From NCBI GenBank assembly GCA_030710605.1, contig CP092882.1, positions 23,548,824 through 23,612,823 on the forward strand: a stretch of DNA of 64,000 nt, in the 5' to 3' direction. The notes beneath the pieces were generated by a model. The model had not been told where the DNA came from. It saw only the letters and a program-made list of their open reading frames with translations, and did not search any database. Every line of letters starts with the position of its first letter. Within the stretch, counting starts at the first letter, position 1. The stretch comes from Cordylochernes scorpioides. Lineage: Eukaryota; Arthropoda; Arachnida; Pseudoscorpiones; Chernetidae. Of this stretch, positions 1 through 11,961 are shown piece by piece. Both the position numbers and the translations under genes were made by a program.

Positions 1-488
1 AACAAAGCTCTACAATAACTGCTGACTCCTTCCTGGGAGTTTTGAGGCGATTGAGGGAAGCGATCAGGCAGAAACAGCCGGAGCTGTGGAGGAGCAAGTC
101 GTGGATTCTCCAACACGATAACGCGCCGGCGCATACAGCCCTCAAAATCTCGAAGTTCCTGCCTGACCACTCAACCTCTGTGTTCCCCCAACCTCCCTAC
201 AGTCCCAATTTGGCTCCCTGCGACTTCTTCCTCTTTGGAAAGCTCAAAAAAAAAGTTAAAGGGTTGGAAAATTCAGAGCATAGAAGAGATCAAAATGGAA
301 TCGAAGAAGGCCATGAAGGCGATCTCGAAAAGAGACTACCAGAGGTGTTTTGCCGACTGGAAAAAAGGTGGCTGAAGTGCATCGCGGCCAACGGGGACTA
401 CTTTGAAGGGGACAATTTGAATTTGGCAGAATAATAAACTTTTTTTTAATTCATGAGCAAAGTGTTGAAACTTTTTGATCAGAGTAGT
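1..488 (+). pseudogene. mariner transposase, C-terminal part (cut by window edge)
   Basis: The reading frame is open from the left edge to a stop at 434. It contains the second and third catalytic Asp of a mariner DDE transposase: HDNAPAH with Asp at 117-119 and PCDFFLF with Asp at 222-224, exactly 34 residues apart (D34D). The frame then shifts: around 265-285 the expected C-terminal sequence moves to another frame, and it returns at an A6 run near 359-366, ending in a normal mariner tail (GDYFEGD). Sequence to about 488 may hold the right terminal repeat. The first Asp lies outside the window. The two indels make this copy inactive as read. Family assignment is sure; subfamily is not. Confidence 0.9.
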
Positions 489-723
489 ATATGTATATAC
501 AAGAAATGAAAGTATTCGGAGAAAGATCAATATTTTATTTACAATAAAACACTTCTTACTGTGATGGTGACTATTAGAAGGATTTGACTCATCTCTCGGT
601 TGTGAACCCCCCCTCCCCATAGATTTCGCAATTTGAATTGATTCCCATAGATTTCTTAAAGGCCTTAACAAAGAAAATCCCATTAAAATTCCCAATATAT
701 GAACAAAATATCCTGATAGAATT

Positions 724-845
724 TTAGAGCGGTTTGTTTGGTTAAACTGGCGAAACCGCTGGGAGGGTTCACCACTGATGAGCCAGGCCCCTCCACTAAT
801 TTCCATCGCATTAAGGACAGTTGGGGAAGTGTTTTATTCGCGGGG
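724..845 (+). repeat. F1 retroposon fragment
   Basis: This carries the F1 core block (GGCGAAACCGCTGGGAGGGT, then CACTGATGAGCC, then a pyrimidine-rich stretch ending near GGACAG). The same block recurs more than ten times in the window on both strands. This copy is truncated at both ends. Confidence 0.8.
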
Positions 846-2165
846 AGGGAAAAATTCAACTGAATATAATTTCATTTCTTAATTTTATATTTCATACAAC
901 AATGAACATGAAATATTTTCTTCTTTCAATATAAACAATAATAATAGTTTAGTATTCGGAGAAGGTTTTCCATTTATAAACCTGAAATCAGTTTTATAAA
1001 AACATCTTTTCGAGTAATCTCCAACTCAACTAAAATATTGTAGAAAAAAACTATTCACGTTTTTTCAACAAAATCCTTTTCAACCTCCAAAAAATACTAA
1101 AAAAAGAAACAACACAAAAAAGCTGTCACATAGCGAGAAAAAAAAGAGAGATCGGCTGAAATTCAATAACCTTCACCAACAAGTGTTAGAAATAAAATTT
1201 TATTCAATTTTCACTGATTCGCCACTCTGTGGGAAATTTGTAACATAGCAACGCTGCGATCAGTTTAATAAAGGGCTTTAGAGAGGTATAAATTGTCGGA
1301 CATTTTTCAATATTTAGACATGTCAGGATACCCCACATTCCAACAAATCAAAGTTGTATATATTGAAGTAATGTATTTATTATTTTATTAATAGAATATC
1401 ATATTTATGTTTATATTTCGTTACTCTGTAAACTTCCCTCATTGCTTATCTTTTGTTTATCATTCATAGTTTCTTCCTGCCTTAAATAAATTGCTGTCTC
1501 ATCCTGTAGTTTGTCTTTCTTAATTTTCCACGTTGCAATATATTAACCACATAAAAGTTATTATTTCTTTATTTCTTTTTATTACTAGAGATATCTTAAC
1601 ACATTTTATCTCTTTTCATTTCTTAAATCGAGAGAAAATAAAAATCACTTTAAAAATGAAAAGCTTTCTTACGAGTTGTGATTGACGTTTTGTGGCGTCT
1701 GCTGTAGGAATTTCGTTTGATATTTTATTTTATTCGTCTGATAGGTTTGTGAAAGTTCGTGGTCGTAATCCAGGGTTTGGCTTAAACTGGGGTTAAAGTA
1801 TTTCTTTTAATGGTGGTCTCTTTCAATTGATGTCTCTTCAATTGATTTTGTAATCATCCCCAACTCCCTAAAAAACAATTTGAAACTTCTCTCTTTTTCT
1901 TCATACTATTTTTTAAATGGTATTCCTTTTTTTCTATAATTTATGAAATACATATAATTTTAACTATTATTCATTTAAAACTTCATAAAATTAACTAAAT
2001 TGATTTATGCGCTTGAATAAAGAGAGAAAAAGGCTTTCAACAGAACAATATAATTTTAAGAACAATATGTTAGAGATTGATATGTTAATTCGAAATATTT
2101 TTAAACTATATCGTTTTCTGTCTTTGATTTAATTGAGAGCGCGTTTCCTGCTATTCGAATAAATT
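846..2165. other. AT-rich sequence, nothing recognised
   Basis: No credible coding frame, RNA gene or known repeat was seen in this stretch apart from simple AT-rich tracts. Confidence 0.5.
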
Positions 2166-2400
2166 CAAATATACTCATAGACAAAACTTAAGGAAGTTAT
2201 ACCTTTCAGCATGTATAACGAGATTAAGACAATAACTCTGAAAGATATTTGATATACTGTGACCTTTATTGAAGATACGAGATAACCAAGTGTGAAATAA
2301 TCGCCTCTGTCTTCTTCTTCAAAAAGATTACGAGCGGCTACATCAAAGACTTTCTACTTTCTTAAGCTTTGTTCATGAATATATAGAGCATATGTTTCAT
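2166..2400 (+). repeat. repeat family D
   Basis: It shares long blocks with 6195-6400 (same strand) and 28180-28325 (opposite strand), for example ATAACTCTGAAAGATAT and GAGATAACCAAGTGTGAA. Its nature is unknown; truncated copies on both strands suggest a retroposon. Confidence 0.65.
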
Positions 2401-2421
2401 TTCAAACACAACACACACAAC

Positions 2422-2590
2422 AATTAAGAAAAAGGCTTCTCCTTATCGTGCAACTGAAAGTTGCTGATGGCTTGCGCCATCTATCGGAATAAATATCAAC
2501 TATTCTCGTTGATTTTTAATTATTCCAGAATTGGCGCAAGACATCAGCAACTTTCAGTTGCACGACAAGGAGAAGCCTTTTTCTTAATTT
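2422..2590. repeat. F3 palindromic retroposon (inverted dimer)
   Basis: Two inverted arms, about 2422-2491 and 2524-2590, begin and end with AAGAAAAAGGC / GCCTTTTTCTT and contain GATGGCTTGCGCCATC. Related copies lie at 47605-47905 and 60291-60562; the last keeps a hammerhead ribozyme in its loop, while this copy has lost it. Confidence 0.8.
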
Positions 2591-2640
2591 ATGCACCTTA
2601 TCCCAGTGCAATATTACATTTGTACTATTTTTTTTCACAT

Positions 2641-3107
2641 ACAACGTTCTACTGCGTTCAACGTTCACAATGTTCTACTGGGTTTTCTGCAATGAAATCA
2701 TGGAGAGAATCTGGTTTTATCAGTAGTGAACCCTTCTAGCAGTTTCGGCAGTATAATTATTTACACTAATATAATATAGTATTAGGATGTTTTGCTTTTA
2801 TACCCCGCAATGTAGACCTTTATAAATTTAAACAAACTATAAATATAAGATTTGAAAACAGAATAAATACAAAAGCCTTTATTGAGGAGCTCTCGTCCTA
2901 TAAAGGATTCGCCAGTTTACAGAGTAATTGAAGAGAACTAAGAATACAGAGATATATGTAGTAGGTATATAGTATAGAGTATTTTCTACACTGTGACTAT
3001 ATACAACAGAAGCAACAAGCCTTTTACTGGGATCAGAGTCCCATACAGGATTCGTCATTCTAATCCTGACAAAGATTATTTACATATAATTATTTACATC
3101 AATTAGA
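2641..3107. other. no feature recognised
   Basis: AT-rich sequence without a supported gene or repeat match inside the window. Confidence 0.4.
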
Positions 3108-3536
3108 TTATGTATATAGCTTTCCCTTCTCTTCAGCCGTCTTCCAAAATTTGAACAACGCAAAAGCTCCAGCTCTGTTTCTCACCACCTCATTCAACAG
3201 GAGCTCCAAAGAGAGTCCCTCAAGGCCTATTTCACTGAGGAGCACTTCTCGTTCGTCTTTCAGCCCCATACATGAGAGTATATGGTGATGTAGCCCCGGC
3301 TCCATTCTTGTCCCGCAAATATCGCATGTCCATCCGTCTGTTTTAAATATTCTGGGGCGATCATCAGTAAAGAGCACCGAGAGAATTCTCAGACCGGCAA
3401 TATACCGCTTGACCCGGAGCGGGAAATCGCTGGACAGATAGTGTTCCGGTAACGGAGTTGAGCAGATGTTTTTATAGTGGGGGTATAGTAAAACAGAATA
3501 AATACTATAAATATAATGACATCTATATAATACCAA
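3108..3536 (-). pseudogene. LINE-type ORF2 C-terminus, remnant
   Basis: A 142-codon frame whose middle part carries a zinc-finger-like pattern, C-D-I-C-G followed by E-P-G-L-H-H-H-I-L-S-C. This resembles the cysteine/histidine motif at the C-terminus of many non-LTR retrotransposon reverse transcriptases (jockey/I-like groups), and the continuation to the stop is hydrophilic, as expected there. The first 30 or so residues look like non-coding sequence read through. No reverse transcriptase motifs are left upstream. A cellular zinc-finger fragment is the alternative. Confidence 0.5.
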
Positions 3537-3627
3537 CAGAGTATTAACAAAGATTTAAGAGATCGTGATACTTCCAATTTATTGAATAATATACTTGGTA
3601 AATCAATATATCAAATATTTGTTTTTC

Positions 3628-3930
3628 TTATTATCCCTAGTACACGTGATACAGGCCATAATAATCATGGTGGATAGAAGTTGGCGACTGCTTTTACTGT
3701 ATGTATACCACAGGTCTACACATGTGAAAAGCAGTTACACTTTGCACTTACAAATGTGATTCGTTGGTTACTTGCACTCGCTGGTGGGGTTGGACTTTTG
3801 TAAGTATTGAGGGACCTTAGAGCATTTTATTTAATTAAAAAAAAAGTGTTCAATGTGGGAATCGAACCCGGGTAGTAGCGGTCGAAAACCAAAGGTTTAG
3901 ACCACCCATCCACCTACCCACCCATCATAT
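3628..3930 (-). mobile_element. tRNA-derived SINE S1
   Basis: Read on the minus strand it starts with a tRNA-like head containing a good polymerase III B box (GGTTCGATTCC near 3862-3872), continues through a conserved body and ends at CTAGGGATAA before an A-rich tail. Six copies are present: here, 5063, 6795, 20815, 22050 and 22848 (opposite strand). Confidence 0.8.
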
Positions 3931-3997
3931 AATTAATTTCTACCAGTTAACCCGTTCATTCAGAGCTGCTCTTCTCAGTTGGAAATAATGTTCACCC

Positions 3998-4443
3998 TGA
4001 AAATTCGAAACTATTATAGACGCGTAGGATTCTTTTAAAGATAAAACAATTTATACTGCCCTTACTGTAATGGAAAATTAATTGAAGGTCCTGGCTCATC
4101 AGTGGTGAACCCTCCCAGCGGTTTCGCCAGTTTAATCTACCATACCGCTGTTATATTGCATTTTTGATCTTACTTTTAGAGTGATACTTATGCAAGACTC
4201 TTGGAATGGGTAGTTTAAATGAACTATGAACATAAACTTCGAGGACAGCAGAATTACATACAATTATAAATATATAATATGCTTCGAGCAATTGCTCTTC
4301 TGCAAACATCAAATTGAGTCTTTTACTAATACCGCACTGATAAGTCAGGCCCTCCTATTAATTTTTACATTGCAGTAAGGTCAGGAGAAATTGTTTAATT
4401 CTAAAAAGAATCATACGCGTCTATAATAGTTTCGAATTTTCAT
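3998..4443. repeat. F1 palindromic retroposon
   Basis: Inverted arms at about 3998-4110 and 4332-4443 (ends GAAAATTCGAAACTATTATA and its complement). The roughly 220-bp spacer holds the rest of F1, including the GCGGTTTCGCC block. The right flank reads CAGATGGCGCGC, the shared 3' motif. Confidence 0.8.
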
Positions 4444-4561
4444 AACAGATGGCGCGCTAATGCATCATAATGTTCACCCTCTCTCTCATTTTCTACTCTT
4501 AGTTTGAAGTTGATATAGTTATATATTTTGAAAATAGAGAGAAATCCATAAATATATATAT

Positions 4562-4765
4562 TTTTAAAAGGCATATATTAGATCAAAAATATAATTCATT
4601 TACCAATATTTCAGTTGACTGAACGCCAACCTTTTTCTCTCTCTCTCAAAGTATTACAACATATTTATGCCTATATGTTATAATACCTTGAAAAAGGTTG
4701 GCGTTCAGCCAACTGAAATATTGATAAATATATTAATATTTGATCCAATATATGCCTTTTAATTA
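4562..4765. repeat. F2 palindromic retroposon
   Basis: Ends AAAAGGCATATATT and AATATATGCCTTTT flank inverted arms containing GGTTGGCGTTCAGCC. The right arm keeps a hammerhead-like fold at 4684-4726 (TTGAAAA core, stem II, GAAA at 4714-4717). One of the four stem I pairs is lost. Confidence 0.8.
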
Positions 4766-4787
4766 AATATGACTTAATCAATATAAC

Positions 4788-5054
4788 TGTGGCGACTACA
4801 CTTTGCTTCAGCGAGCGCGAACTAGGACGGCCTCGGCAACCGCGAGCGTCAACCTGACTACGCATGCGCGCGGGATGTCATCAGAGACTCTGGCCACTCG
4901 CGGTAAACATCTAGGCTAACTCCGACAGCCGTTACTTCAACCGTTGCTTCTTTTCTATTTCTATATTTCTGGCTTTAAATAAATTAATTTTAATTATAAT
5001 ATTATCAGCGGCCTTTCCACAAGCCACACCAACACATCACGCAACAATCCTACA
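4788..5054. mobile_element. solo LTR, 267 bp
   Basis: The segment begins TGTGGCGACT, ends ATCCTACA (TG...CA) and is flanked by the 4-bp direct repeat TAAC at 4784-4787 and 5055-5058. It is GC-richer than its surroundings and has an AATAAA signal near 4978-4983. Internal sequence is absent, so it is a recombination product of an LTR retrotransposon. Confidence 0.75.
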
Positions 5055-5062
5055 TAACTATA

Positions 5063-5305
5063 CCTGGTACAAGTAACGATACTCGTAATCATGGTAGGTC
5101 GTTAGCTACAGCTTTTATGGTAAGTGCACCACATGTCTACACATGTAGAGAGCATGTTCGACTCTTGCATTTACAAGTGGGACAGAGATCCGTTTGTTTA
5201 TTTGCACTCACTGGGGTGGTTAGATCTTTGAAATAATTGGAGGCCTTTGAAACTTTTTTTTTTCATAAAAATGCCTAATGCGGGATTCGAAACGGTCTAT
5301 TTTGT
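5063..5305 (-). mobile_element. SINE S1, partial and diverged
   Basis: Aligns with the other S1 copies, including the GTCTACACATGT block and the start of the tRNA-like head (GGGATTCGAA). The head is truncated near 5305. Confidence 0.65.
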
Positions 5306-5915
5306 CAAAAATGGACATTTCATACTACTGGTCTATCAAGCTGTTGGTTCGAAATTGATATCATTTATTGAAGATATTAGTGTGAGATATGATGCTAATT
5401 CTTTGATTGACAGAACCTTTTCTGAGAAAGAAAAATATCAAAAATAATTAATAATAATCATTAATAGCGCTATTTTTTTATAATAAACGCCTAGACCAGT
5501 TTATACATAGTATGGTGTGTCGATTTATTAGTCCAGCGATGGCCCAGAAAGTATTTCAAAGTTAGTGTTTTATTGGTGTTACTTATTAGCTACATTTTTA
5601 GAGGAAAACAAGAAGGACAACACCCTAGAATGTCTATTTTGATTCTGTTGGCTTTCGCCGATATGCCGCGCAGCGGTGGTCATCTATTTCATGGCCCCGC
5701 TTGTATGTTTGCTGACGGCGTGGTCCGTCATCCCAGCAAGCTGGAAGGAAGTCTCTTGGCCCCCACAATAGATATAGAATGGTGTTTAGGTCCAGTGTTT
5801 CGATCTCTACTGGGTCATGTGATATTATTTAACAGATCATCATTAAGCTCATCAACCTATCAGCATGCAGTGTTCTCAACTCAGTGGTCACAACTGAAAA
5901 ATGAAATGCTATATA
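5306..5915. other. unassigned, one open frame
   Basis: A 125-codon frame (5573-5950) lies here and is somewhat GC-rich at 5640-5830. Its product is not recognised and its end runs into the neighbouring MITE, so it is probably a chance frame or a decayed element. Confidence 0.3.
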
Positions 5916-6076
5916 TAGTTAAACCTGTCTATAGCGCCCCCTTTAAATAGAGCCACCCTCTCTATAACACTCGATTTTAAATACATAGTGCGATGCGATT
6001 TACATTAAAAGTGACCTGTCTATAGCACCCCCTCTCTGTGAGTCCCAAGAGGGGGCGCTATAGACAGGTTTAACTG
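5916..6076. mobile_element. pogo/Tigger-like MITE, 161 bp
   Basis: Terminal inverted repeats of about 26 bp (AGTTAAACCTGTCTATAGCG and complement) are flanked by TA dinucleotides at 5914-5915 and 6077-6078, the target of Tc1/mariner-type elements. Too short to encode a transposase. Confidence 0.7.
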
Positions 6077-6194
6077 TATATTAAATATAAGATAGTGGGT
6101 TCGATTCTTTAGATATTTATTTTTTTTATCTCTCTATTTATATTCTTATTATATATTTTTTTGTTATTTGTATTTGAATAACTAAATATATACT

Positions 6195-6545
6195 ACAATA
6201 GACAAAACCTAAGTAAGTTTACAATGTATATCGGGATTCGGACAATAACTCTGAAAGATATTTGATACACAGTGAACTTTATTGAAGAGACACACGAGAT
6301 AACCAAGTGTGAACAAAATTACCTCCGTCTCCCTAACAAAAAAAAAAAAAAAGACACCGGCGACATCAAAAACTTCTCATTCTTTAAGTTTTTCATGAAG
6401 ATAGTGGTTACCTGGCCGACATTCATATTTCTTAAAATTAAAGATACTTCGGCTAGTATAAATCTAGTAAATAAAGATTTACTGGCCGAAGTATCTTTAA
6501 GTTTTGTCTGTGTGTGTACATCCCTTTTAAAATACTTTCTATAAC
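6195..6545 (+). repeat. repeat families D and C, fused
   Basis: 6195-6400 matches family D at 2166. 6395-6545 matches family C (CCTGGCCGACATTCATATTTC), also seen at 34190 and 63600. It includes a near-perfect palindrome at 6439-6501 built on AAAGATACTTCGGC. Confidence 0.6.
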
Positions 6546-6794
6546 CCTATCTAGTGGCTCTACCTGGTGAGAAAGGCATGCATCAATCCGGGAGAGTTCG
6601 AGGTAAAAAATAAATAAAAACGGAAACAACGCGGTCGACATTCCTTCAGAGATAGAAGAAAAATAAACGGTGAGCTCCCTTTCTTGAAAGGAATAGACCC
6701 TCAATATAAATGAGATAAAATAGAGATTCCAGTCTCATTGCTTTATAACAATGTTTTTGTTACACTTTATATAGTGGAATAGTTTCTGCCTTGT

Positions 6795-7105
6795 TGTTAT
6801 TTTTCTATTATCCCTAATATCATGGTACAGACCATGATGATCATGGTGGGTAGAAGTTGGCTACTGCTTTTATTATAAGTGTACCACATGTCTATACAGG
6901 TTAAAAGCAGTTCGACCTCTCCACTTATAAATGTGTCAGAGCTCCGTTTGGTTACTTGCACTCGCTGGTAGGGTTAGGCTTTAACAAGAATCGGGGGATA
7001 TTGGAGTATTTCTTTAATTAGAAAAAGTTCCCAATGCAGGATTCGATCCCGGGTCGTAGCGGTCGAAAACAAACGGTTTCAACCATCCTTCCACCGACCC
7101 CCTTG
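6795..7105 (-). mobile_element. tRNA-derived SINE S1
   Basis: Full-length copy on the minus strand, with tRNA-like head near 7030-7100 (B box GGTTCGATCCC-like) and end at CTAGGGATAATAG. Confidence 0.8.
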
Positions 7106-7147
7106 TTGTTATTATCATAACAAGCTAAATTTTCGATATCACTCTAA

Positions 7148-7357
7148 GTCCCTTTACGATGCAGTGTCTATCTTGATACAGAACATTCTATAAGACGGAA
7201 AAGAGACAAAGACAATTCTGATCTACCTGAAGAGGATCTACCATTAGAGATTGAGTCAGTTGACATAATTCGTTTTAAAGTAGACGCTTATATCAATGTG
7301 AACAATAGTACAAAAGTGAAATTGTACTGGGATCAGGTGGATAAATTAAGAAAATAA
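7148..7357 (+). pseudogene. unrecognised coding-like fragment
   Basis: A 69-codon stop-to-stop frame with protein-like composition: a KRDKDNSDLPEEDLPLEIE stretch, then hydrophobic and charged residues to a TAA at 7355-7357. It has no ATG and is preceded by AG, so it could be an exon or a decayed transposon fragment. I do not recognise the family. Confidence 0.3.
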
Positions 7358-7634
7358 AAAGGTATCTCCTGATTGTGAAACTAAAGTGAACGTGGTCAGG
7401 GTATGCCTATTTTGATTTTAATAAAATATAGGAGTTATAAGGAAATAAATTTAATGAATATAAAAATAATAAAATTAATAATCTGTGAATAAAATAATCT
7501 ACTTATATAATTGCCTTATTCTGTCTGTCTGAAGTTCACTGTCTGAAGTTCACTGTCTGAAGCTCACTGTCTGAAGTTCACGGATAGAATGCGCCCATTG
7601 GCTGCCGTGAACACGTGGCCTCCCTGCCCCCCTC

Positions 7635-9137
7635 TAGACAACCCTGTTATCAGCTGTGTGATACATACACCTGTCTATAGCGGCCATTCTAGACAACCCT
7701 GTTATCAGCAGTGTGTTACATCCACCTGTCTATACAGACCACCCTGTCTATAGCGGCCACTCTAGACACCCCTGTTATCAGCAGTGTGCTACATCCACCT
7801 GTCTATACAGACCACCCTGTCTATAGCGGTCACTATAGGCAACCCTGTTATCATCAATGTGATACAAACACCTGTCTATACAGACCACCCTGTCTATAGC
7901 GGCCACTCTAGACACCCCTGTTATCAGCAGTGTGCTACATCCACCTGTCTATACAGACCACCCTGTCTATAGCGGTCACTATAGGCAACCCTGTTATCAT
8001 CAATGTGATACATACACCTGTCTATACAGACCACCCTGTCTATAGCGGTCACTTTAGGCAACCCTGTATTCAGCAGTGTGATACATACACCTGTCTATAC
8101 AGACCACCCTGTCTATAGCGACCACTCTAGACAACCCTGTTATCAGCTGTGTGTTACATTCACCTGTCTATACAGACCACCCTGTATATAGCGTCCATTC
8201 TAGATAACCCTGTTATCACCTGTGTGATACATACACCTGTCTATAGCGGCCACTCTAGACAACCCTGTTATCAGCTGTGTGATACATCCACCTGTCTATA
8301 CAGACCACCCTGTCTATAGCGGTCACTTTAGGCAACCCTGTTATCATCAGTGTGCTACATCCACCTGTCTATACAGACCACCCTGTCTGTAGCGGTCACT
8401 TTAAGCAACCCTGTTATCAGCAGTGTGATACATACACCTGTCTATAAAGACCACCCTGTCTATAGCGACCACTCTACTACCTGTCTATACAGACCACCCT
8501 GTCTATAGCGACCACTCTACTACCTGTCTATACAGACCACCCTGTCTATAGCGGTCACTTTAGGCAACCCTGTTATCATCAGTGTGTTACATTCACCTGT
8601 CTATACAGACCACCCTGTCTATAGCGGTCACTTTAGGCAACCCTGTTATCAGCAGTGTGATACATACACCTGTCTATACAGACCACCCTGTCTATAGCGA
8701 CCACTCTAGACAACCCTGTTATCAGCAGTGTGTTGCATTAACCTGTCTATACAGACCACCCTGTATATAGCGGCCATTCTAGATAACCCTGTTATCAGCT
8801 GTGTGATACATACACCTGTCTATAGCGGCCACTCTAGACAACCCTGTTATCAGCTGTATGATACATCCACCTGTCTATACAGACCAACCTGTCTATAGCG
8901 GTCACTTTAGGCAACCCTGTTATCATCAGTGTGCTACATCCACCTGTCTATACAGACCACCCTGTCTATAGCGGTCACTTTAGGCAACCCTGTTATCAGC
9001 AGTGTGATACATACACGTGTCTATACAGACCACCCTGTCTATAGCGACCACTCTAGGCAACCCTGTTATCAGCTGTGTGATACATCCACCTGTCTATACA
9101 GACCACCCTGTCTATAGCGGCCACTCTAGGCAACCCT
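7635..9137. repeat. 73-bp minisatellite, about 21 units
   Basis: The unit contains CAACCCTGTTATCAGC, CACCTGTCTATACAGACCAC and CCTGTCTATAGCGGCCACTC. Open frames starting 73 or 146 bp apart (7711, 7784, 7930) confirm the period. Variants include units lacking one block and a pair of short units at 8470-8540. The unit shares ACCTGTCTATAGCG with the MITE ends at 5916-6076. Confidence 0.95.
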
Positions 9138-9164
9138 AGGAAGCAAGATGTATACAAGGTCAAG

Positions 9165-9232
9165 GGATGGGAATCGAACCCACGACCTTCCGCTTACCGG
9201 GCAGATGCCCTGACCACTAGGCTATAGGCTCA
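9165..9232 (-). repeat. tRNA-like head (SINE S2 related)
   Basis: On the minus strand it has an A box (TAGCCTAGTGG) and B box (GGTTCGATTCC). It matches the tRNA-like head at 31719-31792, but the acceptor arm does not pair, so it is not a functional tRNA gene. Confidence 0.6.
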
Positions 9233-9436
9233 TTATTTCTTTATACCGTTATTATACCGTTATATTATATATAGTTAAAACATTTTAAAAACACACAGTT
9301 TGGAACGGGACGTTTCGCAAGAGTGACATCCATGGCGCCAATTTATAATTGTAACGAATAGTATTTGAATTAAAACGTTTTTAAAATATATTCGCACTCG
9401 GGTAAAACCCGGGCATTGCCCGGGCCATTCGTCTAG

Positions 9437-9889
9437 TATAATATATGTGTTATAAAGAGCAACATCCTTGTGGGAGCTGTAAGCAACAGCTTACAATATG
9501 ATTACTACTGACAGACATCTTGCGTATAGTGTCTGAAAGTGGTCCATAGTGAGACTATGGCCTTTATCTTGTGGTGTAAATAGCTGTTTTGTAGTGTCTA
9601 TTGGGACATAGTCTACTTGGAGGGAAGTTTGACACGGTGGTGGAATCCTTCAGTCGCGGTAGATCTAGTTCACAGTCCTCATTGCCTAAAAATCTACAAT
9701 ATTCACCACTTAAAAACATCTAATTGTCCTTGTTATTATTGTTTTTCGGATGTGAATTGAGTGTTGCAAACATCTATATGTAATTTTACTGTTCTGAAAT
9801 CTCATGTCCCCATAGTTTGGTTAAATACTAAAGATACCACTATCCAGTGTCGCAAGTTCTACTGTCCTAAAACCTTATGTCCATAGTTT
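9437..9889. other. no feature recognised
   Basis: AT-rich, with no supported gene or repeat. Confidence 0.4.
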
Positions 9890-10330
9890 ACTTGAATACC
9901 ATTTCTAGATTCCTCTCTTTAGTGTAGCATATAAAAGTATATGATCCAATACAGTATTAGAGCTCTAAAGAAGCGATCTGGTAGATTAAATTGGCGAATT
10001 TTGTTCCCGAAAGCCATGAACCGGGATCGATTCCCGCGTTAACATCTTGTTTAATATTTTAAAAACCTTCACATATTATTCAAAGTTGTAAATATCATGA
10101 ACTAGGTTGCTCTTTTTGGCGGTACCTGATAAAATGATTTTGGAACAAGAATCCAGTGTCGCATATATAAGCAGAATTATCGAATACAACATTAGAGCTC
10201 TAAAAGATGCAGTCTAGTGGATTAAATTAGAGAAATCACTGTGAAGGTTCGCCACTGATAAGCCTTTCCAATAATCTTAATCTCATTAAGGACAGAAAAG
10301 AAAGTTTATTTTATTTAAGAAAAAAATATT
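9890..10330 (+). repeat. two diverged F1 copies
   Basis: 9930-10060 and 10140-10330 each carry AGTGTAGCATAT-AAA, TTAGAGCTCTAAA and the GGTAGATTAAATTGGCGAA-type block, as in the better copy at 50880. The first changes into unrelated sequence after GGCGAA; the second keeps CCACTGATAAGCC. Confidence 0.6.
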
Positions 10331-10339
10331 CATGCCTAA

Positions 10340-11950
10340 TGGTTTTATTTTGAAATTTAAATGGCGCGCTATTGCCTTATACTTTTGGTATACCTTTAAA
10401 GAAATAACTGAGGATACACAATTACAAAACTAAATAGAGGAGATTAGTCAAAATTTTCCAGTTATAGACTCGATATCTTAAGTCTTTCCAATATAAATGC
10501 ACTCTACTAAAACATTGCTTACATGCACCAAATGTAAAAACGATAGCCCCATCTATACCATTTCTCTAATGTTATCCAAGCCACCCAACTGAATATTCGG
10601 GATAATTCTTGAAGCACCATCAAACTCCTCTTACACCTCTTCAACATATGGTCAAATATTCAATCATATTATAGAAATACTCGACAAGAGGAATATATTG
10701 GTATTCAATCAAGAATTGCTGATGTGTGGTTCTCATGGTATTTTATTTTGAGTTAAAGTCTACCATCAGTTCAGTTTAACGATTAAAATATATCTTTTTT
10801 TCAATTTTTATAACATGCCGGTTGTATAGGATATTCCAGAATATATCTCATCGACCCATATGTTAATGGAAATAGGTAATATGGTCATAAATAGATGTTA
10901 AATAAAGTTATAAAACTTAATTTACAATGCAGGAAGATACTCAAACATCATCACTGCAATAATAACATAATATGTTGGATAAATCTGAGGCACAAGCGAA
11001 TCTACTATAACGCAGATTAATGTTGACAGATGTGAAATTAAACCATATAAGGTTTTTTTCAAGGCAGGTAGAGATCAATTATTTTACTCTTAAAAGTAAA
11101 TCAGAGTTTAATTAAGATTTAAACGGATAGATGACGCAAACCATCAGTAATCTACAGTTTAATGAACAGAAAAGAGATGCTCATTTTTCTTACTTAATGT
11201 GAAAACATCTTCCTATATAAGTATTTCAATTCAATTATGTGTCAATATCCTAGATATTTTAGAGTTTTATGTATCATAAAACACATATATTTTGACGATT
11301 GTGACAGTATATAGTGTGAAATATTCTTCTTGAACGGTATCACTGAAGATATTGACCTGATACCATGAAATCAGGGTCATTTCTGATGCTAGCACAAATA
11401 TCAATCTGTAATTAATTATTAACATCCTTGTTTATTAATTATTTATATAGCAAGCGCTGCTGTCCACTTTGGTCAATGATATTTCTATACATTCTTAGAT
11501 ATAGGTAAATATTCTCTCTACAGTATATATTACTGTTTATTTCGTATTAGATATATAAACGTTCATATTTTTGAACCAAGTTGCAACTTTGCAGAGTCGT
11601 CGACCTTGGTTTCCTCCTTCTTGGTGTTATACACGTTTACCAAGCGGGTTTCCATACTTAACGCAAATAAAGATGTGTAAATAAAAATAAATTACCTTTT
11701 AAAGTTATTGTGTTTATTTATTTATTGTCCTCCTAAGTTGTGATCCGCATTCTAGGTCTAGGTCCTCTTTCGCTCCAATAAGCAATCAATATATATGTAC
11801 AATAAATATTACAAAAGGAATGATGATAATCTAAATAATCTGTTTTAAATAAATATTAAATATCATAGAATATTTTGAATAAATGTAGGGCGCATTAAAA
11901 TTGATGCCACAATATGTAGGTATGTTTATATCATTGTATTATCTTTTCGT
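10340..11950. other. AT-rich sequence, nothing recognised
   Basis: No reading frame, RNA gene or repeat match was seen in this 1.6-kb stretch. Confidence 0.5.
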
Positions 11951-11961
11951 GTTTTTATATA

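Larger units (their letters stand above)
7498..9436 (+). mobile_element. Helitron-like non-autonomous element with minisatellite
   Basis: The left end is A|TC (TC at 7498) followed by TACTTATATAATTGCC. The right end is a GC-rich hairpin (ACCCGGGCATTGCCCGGG) about 10 nt before CTAG at 9433-9436, followed by T. This matches the Helitron rule of TC...hairpin...CTRR between A and T. Most of the body is a 73-bp tandem array. No Rep/helicase frame is present. Family 3' ends recur at 19513, 52030 and 58399. Confidence 0.6.

Noticed and set aside
4562-4765. F2 and F3 as classic DNA MITEs
   Set aside because: Centres vary among copies, single-arm copies are common, and no consistent short target duplication was seen; inverted retroposon dimers explain this better.
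7635-9137. CRISPR-like array or repeat protein gene
   Set aside because: Units are directly abutting with no unique spacers, and the short open frames only reflect the 73-bp period; this is a minisatellite in a eukaryotic genome.
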